NCBI RefSeq assembly: GCF_004364175.1
Contig: NZ_SNZW01000015.1
Coordinates: forward strand, 320,326 to 384,325
DNA length: 64,000 bases
Reading direction: 5' to 3'
DNA from: Maribacter caenipelagi
Lineage (GTDB): Bacteria > Bacteroidota > Bacteroidia > Flavobacteriales > Flavobacteriaceae
Part shown: positions 8,618 through 16,854 of the stretch, piece after piece
Position numbering within the stretch: position 1 is the first letter of the stretch
Layout: each line of letters begins with the position of its first letter
Notes under the pieces: model-generated
Databases searched by the model: none
What the model was told of the DNA's origin: nothing
Seen by the model: the letters and a program-made list of their open reading frames with translations, nothing else
Position numbers and translations under genes: made by a program

Positions 8618-9013
8618 TCTAGTTATTTTAGGTTAATAGATAACTAGACCAATTTCAAGTAAGCAATGGGTTTAAAAAAACTAATAGTTATACAACAAGT
8701 CCATCAGAATATGGAAGGGGGGAAAACCGGTTGGATATGGTTTTATTCAATTCTTTGAAAATAAGAATTATTTAAAGTTTTAGGTATCTTTAATGTTCTT
8801 TTTTTCGATATACTGTATAGTTAATAGGTTAAACTACCATAATTTCGAACAATAAAAGATTCAAAGAAACTCTCACACAACTTCAATAGTTAAGGATTTC
8901 GAGAAAATCATTCTTTTAAAGTAATACATTTAACACTAAATAAATGGAAAATTATCTACTATACAACGAGTAGATATTTAGAAAATTTCAATAACGAAAC
9001 GAACTAGAAAATA
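8618..9013. other. Intergenic region, 396 bases
   Basis: AT-rich and without a convincing gene. It should hold the promoter of the intradiol-like/tail-collar/T9SS unit on the minus strand, but I found no TAnnTTTG box. It contains a G-rich patch with an AACCGGTT palindrome near 8720-8735, and the hairpin at 8953-8976. Confidence 0.6.
8953..8976 (-). terminator. Weak hairpin downstream of the acyltransferase gene
   Basis: TATCTACT pairs with AGTAGATA across an 8-base loop, about 40 bases after the acyltransferase stop. The following T-run on the minus strand is short, so it is only a possible terminator. Confidence 0.35.
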
Positions 9014-9544
9014 CTATAAATGCTTCCCCACAACCCCCTCAAAAAAAGCATGATACTTAATAAAATCAGCGTCTTTATCTTCTGTTGGAATAAGGGGCTC
9101 TGATAATTTTATTTCTTTCTTACCGTAGTCAAAGGCGACTAGTACAATAGGTACATTTGCAGTTTTAGCGATGAAATAAAAACCTGTTTTCCATTTTTCT
9201 ACTTTTTTTCTTGTGCCTTCTGGTGAAAGTGCCAACCTGAATTTTTTTCGTTCGCTGAAAATTTGCGCTGTCGCTTTTACCGTATCACTGTTTTTTGTAC
9301 GATCTATAGGTGCACCACCTGTCCATCTAAAAAACCATCCGAATGGTGGTTTGAATAAACTCTTTTTTCCTATATAATTAATTTCTTCTTGCCAAACTGC
9401 ACGAATTAATAGTCCTAAAAGAAAATCCCACCAACTGGTATGTGGCACCACAATAGCTACAAACTTATCTAAATGAGAGGGAAATTCTCCATTTAGTTTC
9501 CACCCTAGAATTTTAAAATATATAAATTTTGCTATTTGTTGCAT
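9014..9544 (-). CDS. PlsC-family acyltransferase (1-acyl-glycerol-3-phosphate acyltransferase-like)
   Basis: 176 residues. The family's catalytic HxxxxD motif is present as HTSWWDF at about residues 35-41. IGKKSLFKPPFGWFFRWTGGAPIDR follows as the substrate-binding block, then LSPEGTRKK at about 107-115 and VPIVLVAFDY. Members transfer acyl chains to lysophospholipids or to other lipid acceptors at the membrane. At 176 residues it is shorter than typical PlsC (about 240) and has no clear N-terminal membrane helix, like many flavobacterial versions. It is 70 bases downstream of kdnB and may be the last gene of the Kdo operon, in which case acylation of an envelope lipid would fit; the exact acceptor is unknown. 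Confidence 0.82.
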   Translation of the reverse strand: MQQIAKFIYFKILGWKLNGEFPSHLDKFVAIVVPHTSWWDFLLGLLIRAVWQEEINYIGKKSLFKPPFGWFFRWTGGAPIDRTKNSDTVKATAQIFSERKKFRLALSPEGTRKKVEKWKTGFYFIAKTANVPIVLVAFDYGKKEIKLSEPLIPTEDKDADFIKYHAFFEGVVGKHL

Positions 9545-9614
9545 ACGACAAGGGTATTGATTTGCCTTACCGACAAACCTTCTTTTTATGAGTAAAAGGT
9601 AATATTATATTTGA

Positions 9615-10748
9615 CTATATTTTTTGATAAATAGTCTTTAGCTTTTTGGGGGTAATAATAGATTTCCATTGCTCGCCTAATGCATTTTCCCATAAGGGTG
9701 CCATTCCTAATGCAACGGTAATCATCGTATCCATTTCTGTATTAGACAAGTTTGCGCATATACCTTTTGGCAATTCTATATTATGCTTTTTTAGCATTTT
9801 ATTGAATAACGCAACTCCCTCTGGATAAAACTCTTCTAAATATTGAAAAACAAGACAATTGCCTATTCCGTGCTTTACACCTAAAACGTACCCTAAACCA
9901 TAACTCATAGCATGTGCAACACCTACTTGTGAATAGGCTATGCTCATACCACCATGCCATGATGCCATCATTAATTTTTCCCTACTTTCTGATGCCAATA
10001 TGTCTTCTAAAAAAACTTCTTTGCAAAGTTCTAAAGATTTCTCTCCATAACTCTGACTGAATGCATTCAAGAATGTTCCGTTCAAAGATTCAATACAATG
10101 TATATAACAATCCATACCTGTATAGAACCATTGTTCTTTTGGTACACCTTTGGTTAAATCTGGATCTAATAAAACTTGATCAAAAGTGGTATAATCTGAA
10201 TTTATACCTAACTTTTTTTCTGGACCCATTAATACTGTAGTTCTTGAAACTTCAGCACCGGTACCACTTATGGTAGGTATACCTACGTGATATATTGATT
10301 GTTTATTAACCAGGTCCCATCCTTGATATTCTGATGCGCTACCTTTATTAGTCAGCATAATTGCGACTGCTTTTGCCATATCTAAAAGGGTGCCACCACC
10401 AATTCCGATAATGCCCGATGGCAATTCGGTGAACTTTTCCTGAATCATCTTCACAAGAGCATCTACCTGTCCAGTTTTGGGCTCTTCTTCGGCAGAAATT
10501 AAAACAATCTGATCACAAAATATACTCGGAATTCTATTAATGAGTTCTGTATTCTCAAAAACATCATCAACCAAATAAATCATTGGTGCTTCTGAATGCT
10601 TTCTTTTTGGCATTAAAATGTCACCTAAAGTATCAAAACTGCCTTTTCCATAAACTACTCTTGGTACCATTGGGAAATTTCTAAACTCCTCTGACGCCTT
10701 TGTTGGTATTTTCTTCAATATCATTTGTTTATTCACGTCCATTTTCAT
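9615..10748 (-). CDS. kdnB: 3-deoxy-alpha-D-manno-octulosonate 8-oxidase (iron-containing alcohol dehydrogenase family)
   Basis: 377 residues of the iron-dependent alcohol dehydrogenase fold. The nucleotide-binding IGGGTLLDMAKAVAIM lies at about residues 116-131. The four metal ligands are visible: Asp and His in GMDCYIHCIES, His in VGVAHAMSYGLG and His in KHGIGN. In Shewanella, KdnB oxidises Kdo at C8, after which the aminotransferase KdnA makes 8-amino-3,8-dideoxy-Kdo for lipopolysaccharide. The assignment rests on family resemblance plus location: it lies directly behind a HAD phosphatase and kdsB. Its start codon overlaps the HAD stop by one base (TAATG), implying translational coupling. 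No kdnA is present in the window. Other iron alcohol dehydrogenase functions are possible but less likely in this context. Confidence 0.82.
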   Translation of the reverse strand: MKMDVNKQMILKKIPTKASEEFRNFPMVPRVVYGKGSFDTLGDILMPKRKHSEAPMIYLVDDVFENTELINRIPSIFCDQIVLISAEEEPKTGQVDALVKMIQEKFTELPSGIIGIGGGTLLDMAKAVAIMLTNKGSASEYQGWDLVNKQSIYHVGIPTISGTGAEVSRTTVLMGPEKKLGINSDYTTFDQVLLDPDLTKGVPKEQWFYTGMDCYIHCIESLNGTFLNAFSQSYGEKSLELCKEVFLEDILASESREKLMMASWHGGMSIAYSQVGVAHAMSYGLGYVLGVKHGIGNCLVFQYLEEFYPEGVALFNKMLKKHNIELPKGICANLSNTEMDTMITVALGMAPLWENALGEQWKSIITPKKLKTIYQKI

Positions 10749-11446
10749 TAAACATATTCCAATATATCAGTTAAGGTAGAAATGGTCATATATCCTTTAT
10801 TTTCAATGGGACCCTTTACCTCTTCATGCTCCCAAGTGGTATGAAAGGGCACATGTATTGCCCTTGCTCCTATTTCTACTAATGGTAATACATCTGATTT
10901 TAGAGAATTACCGATCATTAAAAACTCACTAGGAGCTATTTGTAAATGTTCTAGAAGGTCGCTATAATTTTTCTCTTTTTTATCACTTAATACTTCTACA
11001 TGATGAAAATATTCTGACAATCCGGATCTTTCTAATTTTCGCTCTTGATCTAAAAGGTCGCCTTTTGTCAAGACAATTAACCGATATTTATCTTTCAAGC
11101 TTTTTAAAACCTCTTCAATACCATCTAACAATTCTACCGGTTGGGTAATCATATCTTTTCCTAAATCTAAAAGTGCTCCCAATGTCTTTGTCGATACTTC
11201 ATTATTGGAAAGTTCTAAAGCACACTCAATCATAGAAAGCATAAAGCCTTTTATACCGTAACCGTATAAATCTAAATTCTTTATTTCTGTTCTAAAGAGC
11301 TCTTGATCTATTTTATTTTTGGTTTCGTACTTCTCCAATAAATTCGCGAACTTATCTTCAGTATCCCTAAAGTAAGTCTCATTTACCCACAAGGTATCGT
11401 CTGCATCAAAGCCAATTACATTAATTCCGTCAAAATTTATTTCCAT
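10748..11446 (-). CDS. HAD-family hydrolase in the Kdo operon
   Basis: 232 residues with all four haloacid dehalogenase motifs: FDADDTLW (I, about 14-21, nucleophile Asp), LTKGD (II, about 125-129), a Lys in SDKKEKN (III, about 154-160) and IGNSLKSDV (IV). A helical cap lies between motifs I and II. It is a cytoplasmic phosphatase or phosphoglycolate/pyrophosphatase-like enzyme. It overlaps kdsB by 10 bases and kdnB by 1 base, so the three are translationally coupled and a role in Kdo metabolism is likely. Classical KdsC (Kdo-8-phosphate phosphatase) is a smaller capless HAD protein, so this is not an ordinary KdsC, but it could act on a related phosphorylated sugar or clean up a damaged metabolite. 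Confidence 0.85.
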   Translation of the reverse strand: MEINFDGINVIGFDADDTLWVNETYFRDTEDKFANLLEKYETKNKIDQELFRTEIKNLDLYGYGIKGFMLSMIECALELSNNEVSTKTLGALLDLGKDMITQPVELLDGIEEVLKSLKDKYRLIVLTKGDLLDQERKLERSGLSEYFHHVEVLSDKKEKNYSDLLEHLQIAPSEFLMIGNSLKSDVLPLVEIGARAIHVPFHTTWEHEEVKGPIENKGYMTISTLTDILEYV

Positions 11447-12165
11447 GCTGCTTGGGCTTTCTTTAGGTCTTCAGGAGTATCTATTTCGATACCCTGAACA
11501 TTAGTTTCTACCATTTTTATCTTCTTACCATATTCTAAATAACGTATGGCTTCAATTTTCTCCGTGGCTTCTAATTGTAGCATTGGTAATCGTTGAAAAT
11601 CCATCAAAGCACTTTTTCTAAAGGCGTATATACCTTTGTGCTTATAATAAATGGTCTGTTCACTCTTTGCTCTTGGATAAGGTATAGGTGATCTAGAAAA
11701 ATACAGCGCAAAATCTCTATTATCTACTATTACCTTTACCGTATTCGGATTGTTAATTTCTTCTTCATCTGTAATTTTCACCATTAGAGAAGCCAAATCA
11801 ATTTCTTTGTGAATATCATCTTCAAAAACTTTCATTACTCCTTCTAAGCTTTCTCTATCCGTAAACGGTTCATCTCCTTGAACATTTACAATAATATCAA
11901 CATCCATCTGCATTACGGCCTCTGCAATACGATCACTACCACAATCATGCTCTTTTTGGCTCATAATAGCCAAACCACCTTCTTTTTTAATAGTGTCATA
12001 GATAACATCGCTGTCTGTCACTACGTATACTTCATCAAATAAATTGGTATGTACTGCAGCTTGATATGTTCTTAAAATGACCGGTTTACCAGCCAGGTCC
12101 TGCATTAATTTGGCAGGAAATCTTGATGCCGCATATCGGGCAGGAATCATTGCTATTTTCTTCAA
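11437..12165 (-). CDS. kdsB: 3-deoxy-manno-octulosonate cytidylyltransferase (CMP-Kdo synthetase)
   Basis: 242 residues, the normal KdsB length. The nucleotide-binding start is [15 protein letters not shown] (residues 7-21). Then come [10 protein letters not shown], a [12 protein letters not shown] segment matching the family's H-x-S-G-T-D-R site, and VNVQGDEPF (about 93-101), whose Asp coordinates Mg. It couples Kdo to CMP before transfer to lipid A. Because kdnB follows in the same operon, the natural substrate may be 8-amino-Kdo, for which Shewanella has a specialised KdsB. The S-G-T to C-G-S change and the F-P-A-K variant of the usual L-P-G-K motif could bear on that specificity. It lies 11 bases after the DUF4126 gene and overlaps the HAD gene by 10 bases. 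Confidence 0.93.
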   Translation of the reverse strand: MKKIAMIPARYAASRFPAKLMQDLAGKPVILRTYQAAVHTNLFDEVYVVTDSDVIYDTIKKEGGLAIMSQKEHDCGSDRIAEAVMQMDVDIIVNVQGDEPFTDRESLEGVMKVFEDDIHKEIDLASLMVKITDEEEINNPNTVKVIVDNRDFALYFSRSPIPYPRAKSEQTIYYKHKGIYAFRKSALMDFQRLPMLQLEATEKIEAIRYLEYGKKIKMVETNVQGIEIDTPEDLKKAQAAWK

Positions 12166-12176
12166 CTAAATCTATT

Positions 12177-12752
12177 TTAAGTATTAGTCTTTGGTCGTAA
12201 TTTTCTGTAAATCCTAAAAATGATCACTAAAATGATAATGACCAAAACGGCTGCTAAGATAGGTGCAAATATCGAAGCAATGGAAACAACTGCAGCTGTT
12301 CCGGTTTCCACCGTTGTAATTACTGGGTTCGCCAAACCGCCAGTTGTGGCTGTAGAAGCCAATCTTCCTGTGGCACCAGCTCCTTTAATAGCTGTAGCAG
12401 TACCGCCACCCGCTATTATTGCCAATGACCAAGTTATTACCGGATCAAGATCTGCTACCGTAGAAACCATCACCGCAGTACCGGCTATAGCTGCCAAGGG
12501 CACCGCTATACTATCTAATAAATTATCGAACCACGGTATGAAATAGGCAAATATTTCTAATAATGTAGCAACGCCTAAAGTTAGAACAGCTACTATACTT
12601 CCTATCCATTGCCAATTATCATTCAGTTCCCATACTCCGAAATATGACGCCAAACTCAGGGCAAATAAGGGTAGAAAAACTCTAAATCCTACAGATGCCG
12701 CTAACCCAATTCCTAAAAATATACTTAAAACTGTATCTGTTGTCATATTCAA
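12177..12752 (-). CDS. DUF4126 family membrane protein
   Basis: 191 residues with about five to six hydrophobic segments, a Gly/Ala/Thr-rich central region (IAGGGTATAIKGAGATGRLASTATTGG) and a basic C-terminal tail (FRIYRKLRPKT). This is the pattern of DUF4126, a family of inner-membrane proteins without a known activity. It lies 54 bases after the helicase gene and 11 bases before kdsB, so it is probably in the same transcript. Nothing in the sequence links it mechanistically to lipopolysaccharide synthesis. Confidence 0.8.
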   Translation of the reverse strand: MNMTTDTVLSIFLGIGLAASVGFRVFLPLFALSLASYFGVWELNDNWQWIGSIVAVLTLGVATLLEIFAYFIPWFDNLLDSIAVPLAAIAGTAVMVSTVADLDPVITWSLAIIAGGGTATAIKGAGATGRLASTATTGGLANPVITTVETGTAAVVSIASIFAPILAAVLVIIILVIIFRIYRKLRPKTNT

Positions 12753-12806
12753 TTTACTATTAGAGAAATATTTTCCTATATCAATAGTTACTAAAATAAC
12801 CTTTTC

Positions 12807-14240
12807 TTATTCAAGAAAAAAATCATCTTTAAAACCTATTAGATACAACTTGCTCTTTGCCCTGGTAACTGCAGTATATAGCCATCTAAGGTATTCTTTA
12901 TCTATACCGTTCGGCAAATAGGGTTGTTCTATGAAAACAGTATTCCATTGTCCCCCTTGAGATTTATGACAGGTTATTGCATATGAGAATTTCACCTGCA
13001 AACCATTGAAGTATTTATTATTTTTTACACCCAGAAATTTCTTGTACTTTGAACTTTCATGTGCAAAGTCTTTCATGACCTCTTGATACAGTCTGTTACC
13101 ATCTTCATATGATAAAGACGGAGATTCTGCAGTAATCGTATCTAACAACAAAACAGTTTCAAAAGGTGCCATATTAGGATAATCAACCATTTTAACCTTC
13201 ACCTCGGCAAACTTAAATGTGAAAATTTCTTTAATATCAAATATTTCTAAAATTTCTATGATATCTCCGTTTGCAATAAAACCGGCTTCTGTGCTAGGCT
13301 TTAACCAATAGTAATTATTTTTAACCACCATCATAAAATCGCCTACAGCAATATCATTCTCTAAAAATAAAATTCGCTCTCTTATATTCTGATTGTAAAG
13401 ATTTGCACGTTTATTAGAGCGGACTATAAATGCAGTTTCTTCTTTTCCGTTTTCTGAATATGAACTGTCGATGGCTTCTTGAATTTCATTACCATCTATT
13501 AATCGTACAATATCAGTGAACGGATCTACATTAAATTTAAAATCTTCAAAGAAATCACTTTGCAATTGCTCTCTTAATAAAGTTGCATTTGCTAATATTC
13601 CTGAATCACCTGCTTGCCTCACTACTTCATTCAACTCTAAATGAACCACTTCTTTATTATAATTCAATGAAAGTTTATCGCCATCTAAAGCTGGGCTCAA
13701 TACTAAATGAACCGGCGGCAATTGTGCTGTATCACCTATTAACAATAATTTACATTTATGCCCAGAGTACACGAACATCATTAAATCATCTAATAAAGAA
13801 CCGTTCTCGAATAATTTAGAATCTGCAGCAGTATCTGGTATCATAGATGCTTCATCTACTATAAATAAGGTATCTCTATGTTTGTTTGGTGCTAATACAA
13901 ACTGTACTCCCCCACCACTTTGCTTCTTCGGAAAATATATTTTTCTATGGATGGTAAATGCCTGTGTTTTTGAATAATTCGACATCACTTTTGCCGCTCT
14001 ACCGGTCGGTGCCATGAGCACAGCTTTCTTCTGAACTTTCCATAAACTGTTAACTAAAGTGCCTATTAAAGTAGTTTTACCCGTACCAGCGTAACCTTTT
14101 AACAAAAAAACTTCATCCTTGACATTCGAAAGCGTGAACTCAGCTAATTTTTGTAAAGCCACTGATTGTGTGGCAGTTGGTGTATGTGGAAATTTTGATT
14201 CTAGTATACTATAGAATGATGCGGGTGTCGTTGGTTTCAT
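12807..14240 (-). CDS. RecD/Pif1-type superfamily 1 DNA helicase
   Basis: 477 residues. Walker A is KGYAGTGKTT (about 48-57). Helicase motifs follow in order: APTGRAAKVM (Ia), FIVDEASMI (II, DEAS), LLLIGDTAQLPPV (III), a conserved VVRQ (IV), then TCHKSQGGQWNTVF (V) and YTAVTRAKSKLYLIGF (VI) in a UvrD_C_2-like C-terminal region. It is an ATP-driven 5'-3' helicase of the RecD2/Dda/Pif1 branch and lacks the N-terminal helix-hairpin-helix part of full RecD2. A role in replication-fork or repair processing is usual for the group. The promoter-like CAAAGATA immediately upstream would leave almost no leader. Confidence 0.88.
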   Translation of the reverse strand: MKPTTPASFYSILESKFPHTPTATQSVALQKLAEFTLSNVKDEVFLLKGYAGTGKTTLIGTLVNSLWKVQKKAVLMAPTGRAAKVMSNYSKTQAFTIHRKIYFPKKQSGGGVQFVLAPNKHRDTLFIVDEASMIPDTAADSKLFENGSLLDDLMMFVYSGHKCKLLLIGDTAQLPPVHLVLSPALDGDKLSLNYNKEVVHLELNEVVRQAGDSGILANATLLREQLQSDFFEDFKFNVDPFTDIVRLIDGNEIQEAIDSSYSENGKEETAFIVRSNKRANLYNQNIRERILFLENDIAVGDFMMVVKNNYYWLKPSTEAGFIANGDIIEILEIFDIKEIFTFKFAEVKVKMVDYPNMAPFETVLLLDTITAESPSLSYEDGNRLYQEVMKDFAHESSKYKKFLGVKNNKYFNGLQVKFSYAITCHKSQGGQWNTVFIEQPYLPNGIDKEYLRWLYTAVTRAKSKLYLIGFKDDFFLE

Positions 14241-14300
14241 GTGCCTTCAAAGATAAAGATGATTTTTAGCCTAAAAACTTTTACGATTAAAAAAAAATTG

Positions 14301-14308
14301 TAGATTTG
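14301..14308 (+). promoter_or_regulatory. Putative -7 box for the pilin-like/DUF3822/rsmD unit
   Basis: TAGATTTG fits TAnnTTTG and lies 33 bases before the start at 14342; a TTT replaces TTG at the ideal 19-base spacing. Confidence 0.4.
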
Positions 14309-14341
14309 TGAAGACCACTAAATAAAAATAACACATACGAA

Positions 14342-14992
14342 ATGAAGACCGTTATACAAATTGTACTTTGGATTGGATGTATCGCTTTAGGATACTTTAT
14401 CTACAACTCCATAACTGGACCAATTAAATTTAAAGAGGTAAAAGAGGAACGTTTTTCTCAAGTTATTGCCAAATTAAAAGATATCAAAAATTCTCAAGAG
14501 GCATACAAAACCGTTAATGGTAAGTACGCAAATGACTTCAATAGTCTTATTCGTTTTATTGACACTGGTAACTATGTTATTACCCAACAGAGAGACTCTT
14601 CTTTCATGGAGTTTGACAAAGCTTACGGTATTGATATGTTGAAAGAAGTTAAAATCATTGATACATTAGGATTAGTATCTGTTAAAGATTCACTTTTCAA
14701 AAATGATACTAGATATAAAAGCTTAATGGATGTGCCTACAGCACCAAACGGTGAAAAATTCACAATGAAAGCTGGCTTTGTTGAAAAGAGTGGCTATAAA
14801 GCTCCTGTATTCGAAGCAAAGGTTGATAAAGAAGTTGTTCTTTATGACCAACCTAAAGATTTATTATCTCGTGAAAAAGCAGCCTTAAGTGTAGAAGAAG
14901 TAAATGGACCATTTATTTATGTAGGTTCTTTAGATGATGTTAGCACAAGCGGTAACTGGCCTCCTATTTATGACAAAAAAATTAAAAAATAG
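14342..14992 (+). CDS. Membrane-anchored protein of unknown function with pseudopilin-like N-terminus
   Basis: 216 residues. A single N-terminal hydrophobic helix (about 5-22) is followed by a charged amphipathic stretch and then SQEAYKTVNGKYANDFNSLIRFI (about 51-73). That order resembles pilins and pseudopilins, where a helix leads into 'A-Y-x(3)-N-G-x-Y-x(3)-F-x-x-L'. The canonical prepilin peptidase site (G-F-x(3)-E) is not present, so it may simply be anchored by the uncleaved helix. The rest is a soluble domain facing the periplasm. The DUF3822 gene begins inside its last 23 bases, so the two are translationally coupled, and rsmD follows. I do not recognise a specific family with confidence. 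Confidence 0.7.
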   Translation: MKTVIQIVLWIGCIALGYFIYNSITGPIKFKEVKEERFSQVIAKLKDIKNSQEAYKTVNGKYANDFNSLIRFIDTGNYVITQQRDSSFMEFDKAYGIDMLKEVKIIDTLGLVSVKDSLFKNDTRYKSLMDVPTAPNGEKFTMKAGFVEKSGYKAPVFEAKVDKEVVLYDQPKDLLSREKAALSVEEVNGPFIYVGSLDDVSTSGNWPPIYDKKIKK

Positions 14993-15806
14993 TAGCTTAA
15001 ACATAGCGGATAAAAATTTTAAGAAATTGTCCATTCAGGTTAGCTTGAATGGACTTTCTTTTTGTGTAGCTGATACTGTTTCACAAAAATTATTGATTTC
15101 TGACAAAGTGGATTTTTCTGATGAAAAAAATCCGATGACCGCTAAAGATGAATTGAAAAAACTTTTTCAAAAGCATGATATAGAAAATATGGTGTTTGAC
15201 GAGGTAGTTGCTGTTCATAGAAATACCCTTTTCGGGCTTGTACCTAAATCTTTGTTCAACCCGAATAATTTAAATGAATACCTTAAATTCAACACAAAGG
15301 TATTAGCGAATGATGTTTTAGCATATGACGAGGTCGAAAATCATGACTTAGTCAATGTTTATGTACCCTACGTAAACATCAATAATTATATATATGATCT
15401 TTTTGGTGAATTCGATTTTATGCATAATGGCACGGTATTACTGCAGTTTTTGCTAAATAACCAAATACAAAATCAAGAGATTACTTGTTTTGCACATGTT
15501 AATAAAGAGCAGTTAGACATAACTGTGCTAAACCAACGTAAACTACTTCTATACAATAGTTTTAAATATCAAACAAAAGAAGACTTCGTCTATTACCTTC
15601 TATTTGTAATCGAGCAACTAGAATTAGATCCTAAAACTGTAGCCGTAAAACTATTTGGAAGCATAGAAGAAGATGACGAAATTTTTAAACTTTGCTATAA
15701 TTACATTCAAAATATTAGCATTTTTGAACCATTGACCGCTCAATTATTAAAGCTTGGAGAGACCTCGACAAGCTCTATAGACTTCACACTTATTAATACT
15801 ATATAA
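14970..15806 (+). CDS. DUF3822 family protein, possibly an actin/PilM-like fold
   Basis: 278 residues from ATG 14970; an upstream in-frame ATG at 14934 exists, but the shorter start (MTKKLKNSS) fits the flavobacterial family better. There is no signal peptide. The pattern of strands (LSIQVSLNGLSFCV near the start; ITCFAHVNKEQLDITVLNQ, about 165-183; LLLYNSFKYQTKEDFVYYLLF, about 186-206; VAVKLFGSIEEDDEIF, about 220-235) is what one expects of an actin-like/PilM domain, though no ATP-binding motif is clear. It overlaps the pilin-like gene by 23 bases and shares its stop/start region with rsmD. Function unknown. Confidence 0.78.
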   Translation: MTKKLKNSSLNIADKNFKKLSIQVSLNGLSFCVADTVSQKLLISDKVDFSDEKNPMTAKDELKKLFQKHDIENMVFDEVVAVHRNTLFGLVPKSLFNPNNLNEYLKFNTKVLANDVLAYDEVENHDLVNVYVPYVNINNYIYDLFGEFDFMHNGTVLLQFLLNNQIQNQEITCFAHVNKEQLDITVLNQRKLLLYNSFKYQTKEDFVYYLLFVIEQLELDPKTVAVKLFGSIEEDDEIFKLCYNYIQNISIFEPLTAQLLKLGETSTSSIDFTLINTI

Positions 15807-16342
15807 TGCGCATCATATCAGGAAAACATAAAGGACGCCACTTAATGGCCCCTAAAAAACTACCTGTAAGGCCTACAAAAGATATGGCCAAAGAGAGTTT
15901 GTTCAATATTCTGAACAATAGTTTCTATTTTCCAGATTTGAAAATTCTTGATCTTTTTGCCGGTACCGGTAATATTAGCTACGAATTCTCTTCAAGAGGT
16001 GTTGATGATGTACTTGCTATTGATGCACATTCTGGCTGTATTGAATTCATTGATAAAACCGTAGAAATGTTAGATATGAATATTCGCACTTTAAAAAGTG
16101 ATGTATTTAGTTTTCTACAAAGAAATACTGAAAAGTTCGATATCATATTCGCTGATCCTTTCTATGACATGGAGCTTTCTGATTTTGAGAAATTACCAGA
16201 ATTAGTTTTTGAAAATGACCTTCTATTAGAAGACGGTGTGCTAATTATTGAACATTCTAACCGCACTAGCCTAGCTGAGTTTCCTCACTATAAAAACTCT
16301 AGAAAATACGGCGGAAGTGTTTTTAGCTTTTTTGAAAAGTAA
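15806..16342 (+). CDS. rsmD: 16S rRNA (guanine(966)-N(2))-methyltransferase
   Basis: 178 residues, typical for RsmD. The N-terminus MRIISGKHKGRHL and VRPTKDMAKESLFNIL are family hallmarks. The SAM-binding motif is LDLFAGTGNISYEFSSRG (about 50-67). The catalytic D-P-P-F/Y motif reads FADPFYDM (about 115-122), with Phe in place of the second Pro. It methylates G966 of 16S rRNA on the 30S subunit. Its start shares a base with the DUF3822 stop (TAATG), so translation is coupled. Confidence 0.92.
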   Translation: MRIISGKHKGRHLMAPKKLPVRPTKDMAKESLFNILNNSFYFPDLKILDLFAGTGNISYEFSSRGVDDVLAIDAHSGCIEFIDKTVEMLDMNIRTLKSDVFSFLQRNTEKFDIIFADPFYDMELSDFEKLPELVFENDLLLEDGVLIIEHSNRTSLAEFPHYKNSRKYGGSVFSFFEK

Positions 16343-16380
16343 ATTTCAAAATATAGCCTTATTACAGCAAAATAAGATTC

Positions 16381-16414
16381 TTCGATTACGCTCAGGGTTC
16401 ATTCGATTACGCTA
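16381..16414 (+). repeat. Short direct repeat TTCGATTACGCT, two copies 22 bases apart
   Basis: Two identical 12-mers at 16381 and 16403 between rsmD and rnpB. They resemble the dispersed 'TTCGACT.CGCTCAG' intergenic repeats seen in many Bacteroidota genomes and may be a decayed copy. Confidence 0.4.
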
Positions 16415-16439
16415 ATAGTAGCTTTGCAATATTATTAAA

Positions 16440-16745
16440 AAAGCAGGCCATAAGCCGGATTCTGTATTCTGAAAAAATTCAGAATTCCTTATCATTTATC
16501 TAGGCAAAGGGTTACCCCAGAGCTCGAACCGCCTACCCTTCGGCTTGAGCGTGCAGCCCTCAAACACCGATTTACATGACGTTTCACCGTATAGAGTTTA
16601 CCTGGTTTCACTACAGCCGAACTGTACTTGCTTTCTGTTGCACTTGTCCTCACTTCTCAGTGGACGGGCGTTACCCGCTATACTGCACTATGGTGTCCGG
16701 ACTTTCCTCTCCCAATTACTTGGCAGCGATAAGGTGGCCTGCTTA
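16440..16745 (-). ncRNA. rnpB: RNase P RNA (bacterial type A)
   Basis: Read on the minus strand, the RNA begins AAGCAGGCC (16744-16736) and ends GGCCTGCTT (16449-16441), closing the P1 helix. The conserved core GAGAGGAAAGTCCGGACACC follows about 30 bases in, then the GGTAACGCC region, AAGTGCAACAGAAAGCAAG and, near the 3' end, the conserved TAGATAAATGAT and a CCGGCTTATGGCC terminal segment. It is the catalytic subunit that cleaves the 5' leader of precursor tRNAs. A -7 box at 16749-16756 places the transcription start at the P1 helix. It is convergent with rsmD and divergent from dnaX. End positions are good to a few bases. Confidence 0.96.
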
Positions 16746-16748
16746 GCG

Positions 16749-16756
16749 CAAATGTA
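16749..16756 (-). promoter_or_regulatory. rnpB: Putative -7 box for rnpB
   Basis: Minus-strand TACATTTG matches TAnnTTTG and sits 5 bases before the start of the P1 helix, the right distance for a transcription start at the mature 5' end. No good -33 TTG was found. Confidence 0.6.
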
Positions 16757-16821
16757 CTGCAATTGTTGATAACTAAGGATGATCTCTTTTCTTAATTCTC
16801 TTTAGAATTAAAGGCTATAAT

Positions 16822-16829
16822 TATATTTG
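16822..16829 (+). promoter_or_regulatory. Putative -7 box for dnaX
   Basis: TATATTTG matches TAnnTTTG, 26 bases before the dnaX TTG start; no clear -33 TTG at normal spacing. Confidence 0.45.
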
Positions 16830-16854
16830 TACAAGATTAATCAGAAGTAGCAAT

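Noticed and set aside
14934..14969. Earlier start of the DUF3822 gene
   Set aside because: It adds 12 residues translated from the conserved end of the upstream gene; ATG 14970 gives the expected N-terminus.
16545..16769. 74-codon open frame on the plus strand
   Set aside because: It lies antisense to rnpB, whose conserved RNA core explains the sequence.
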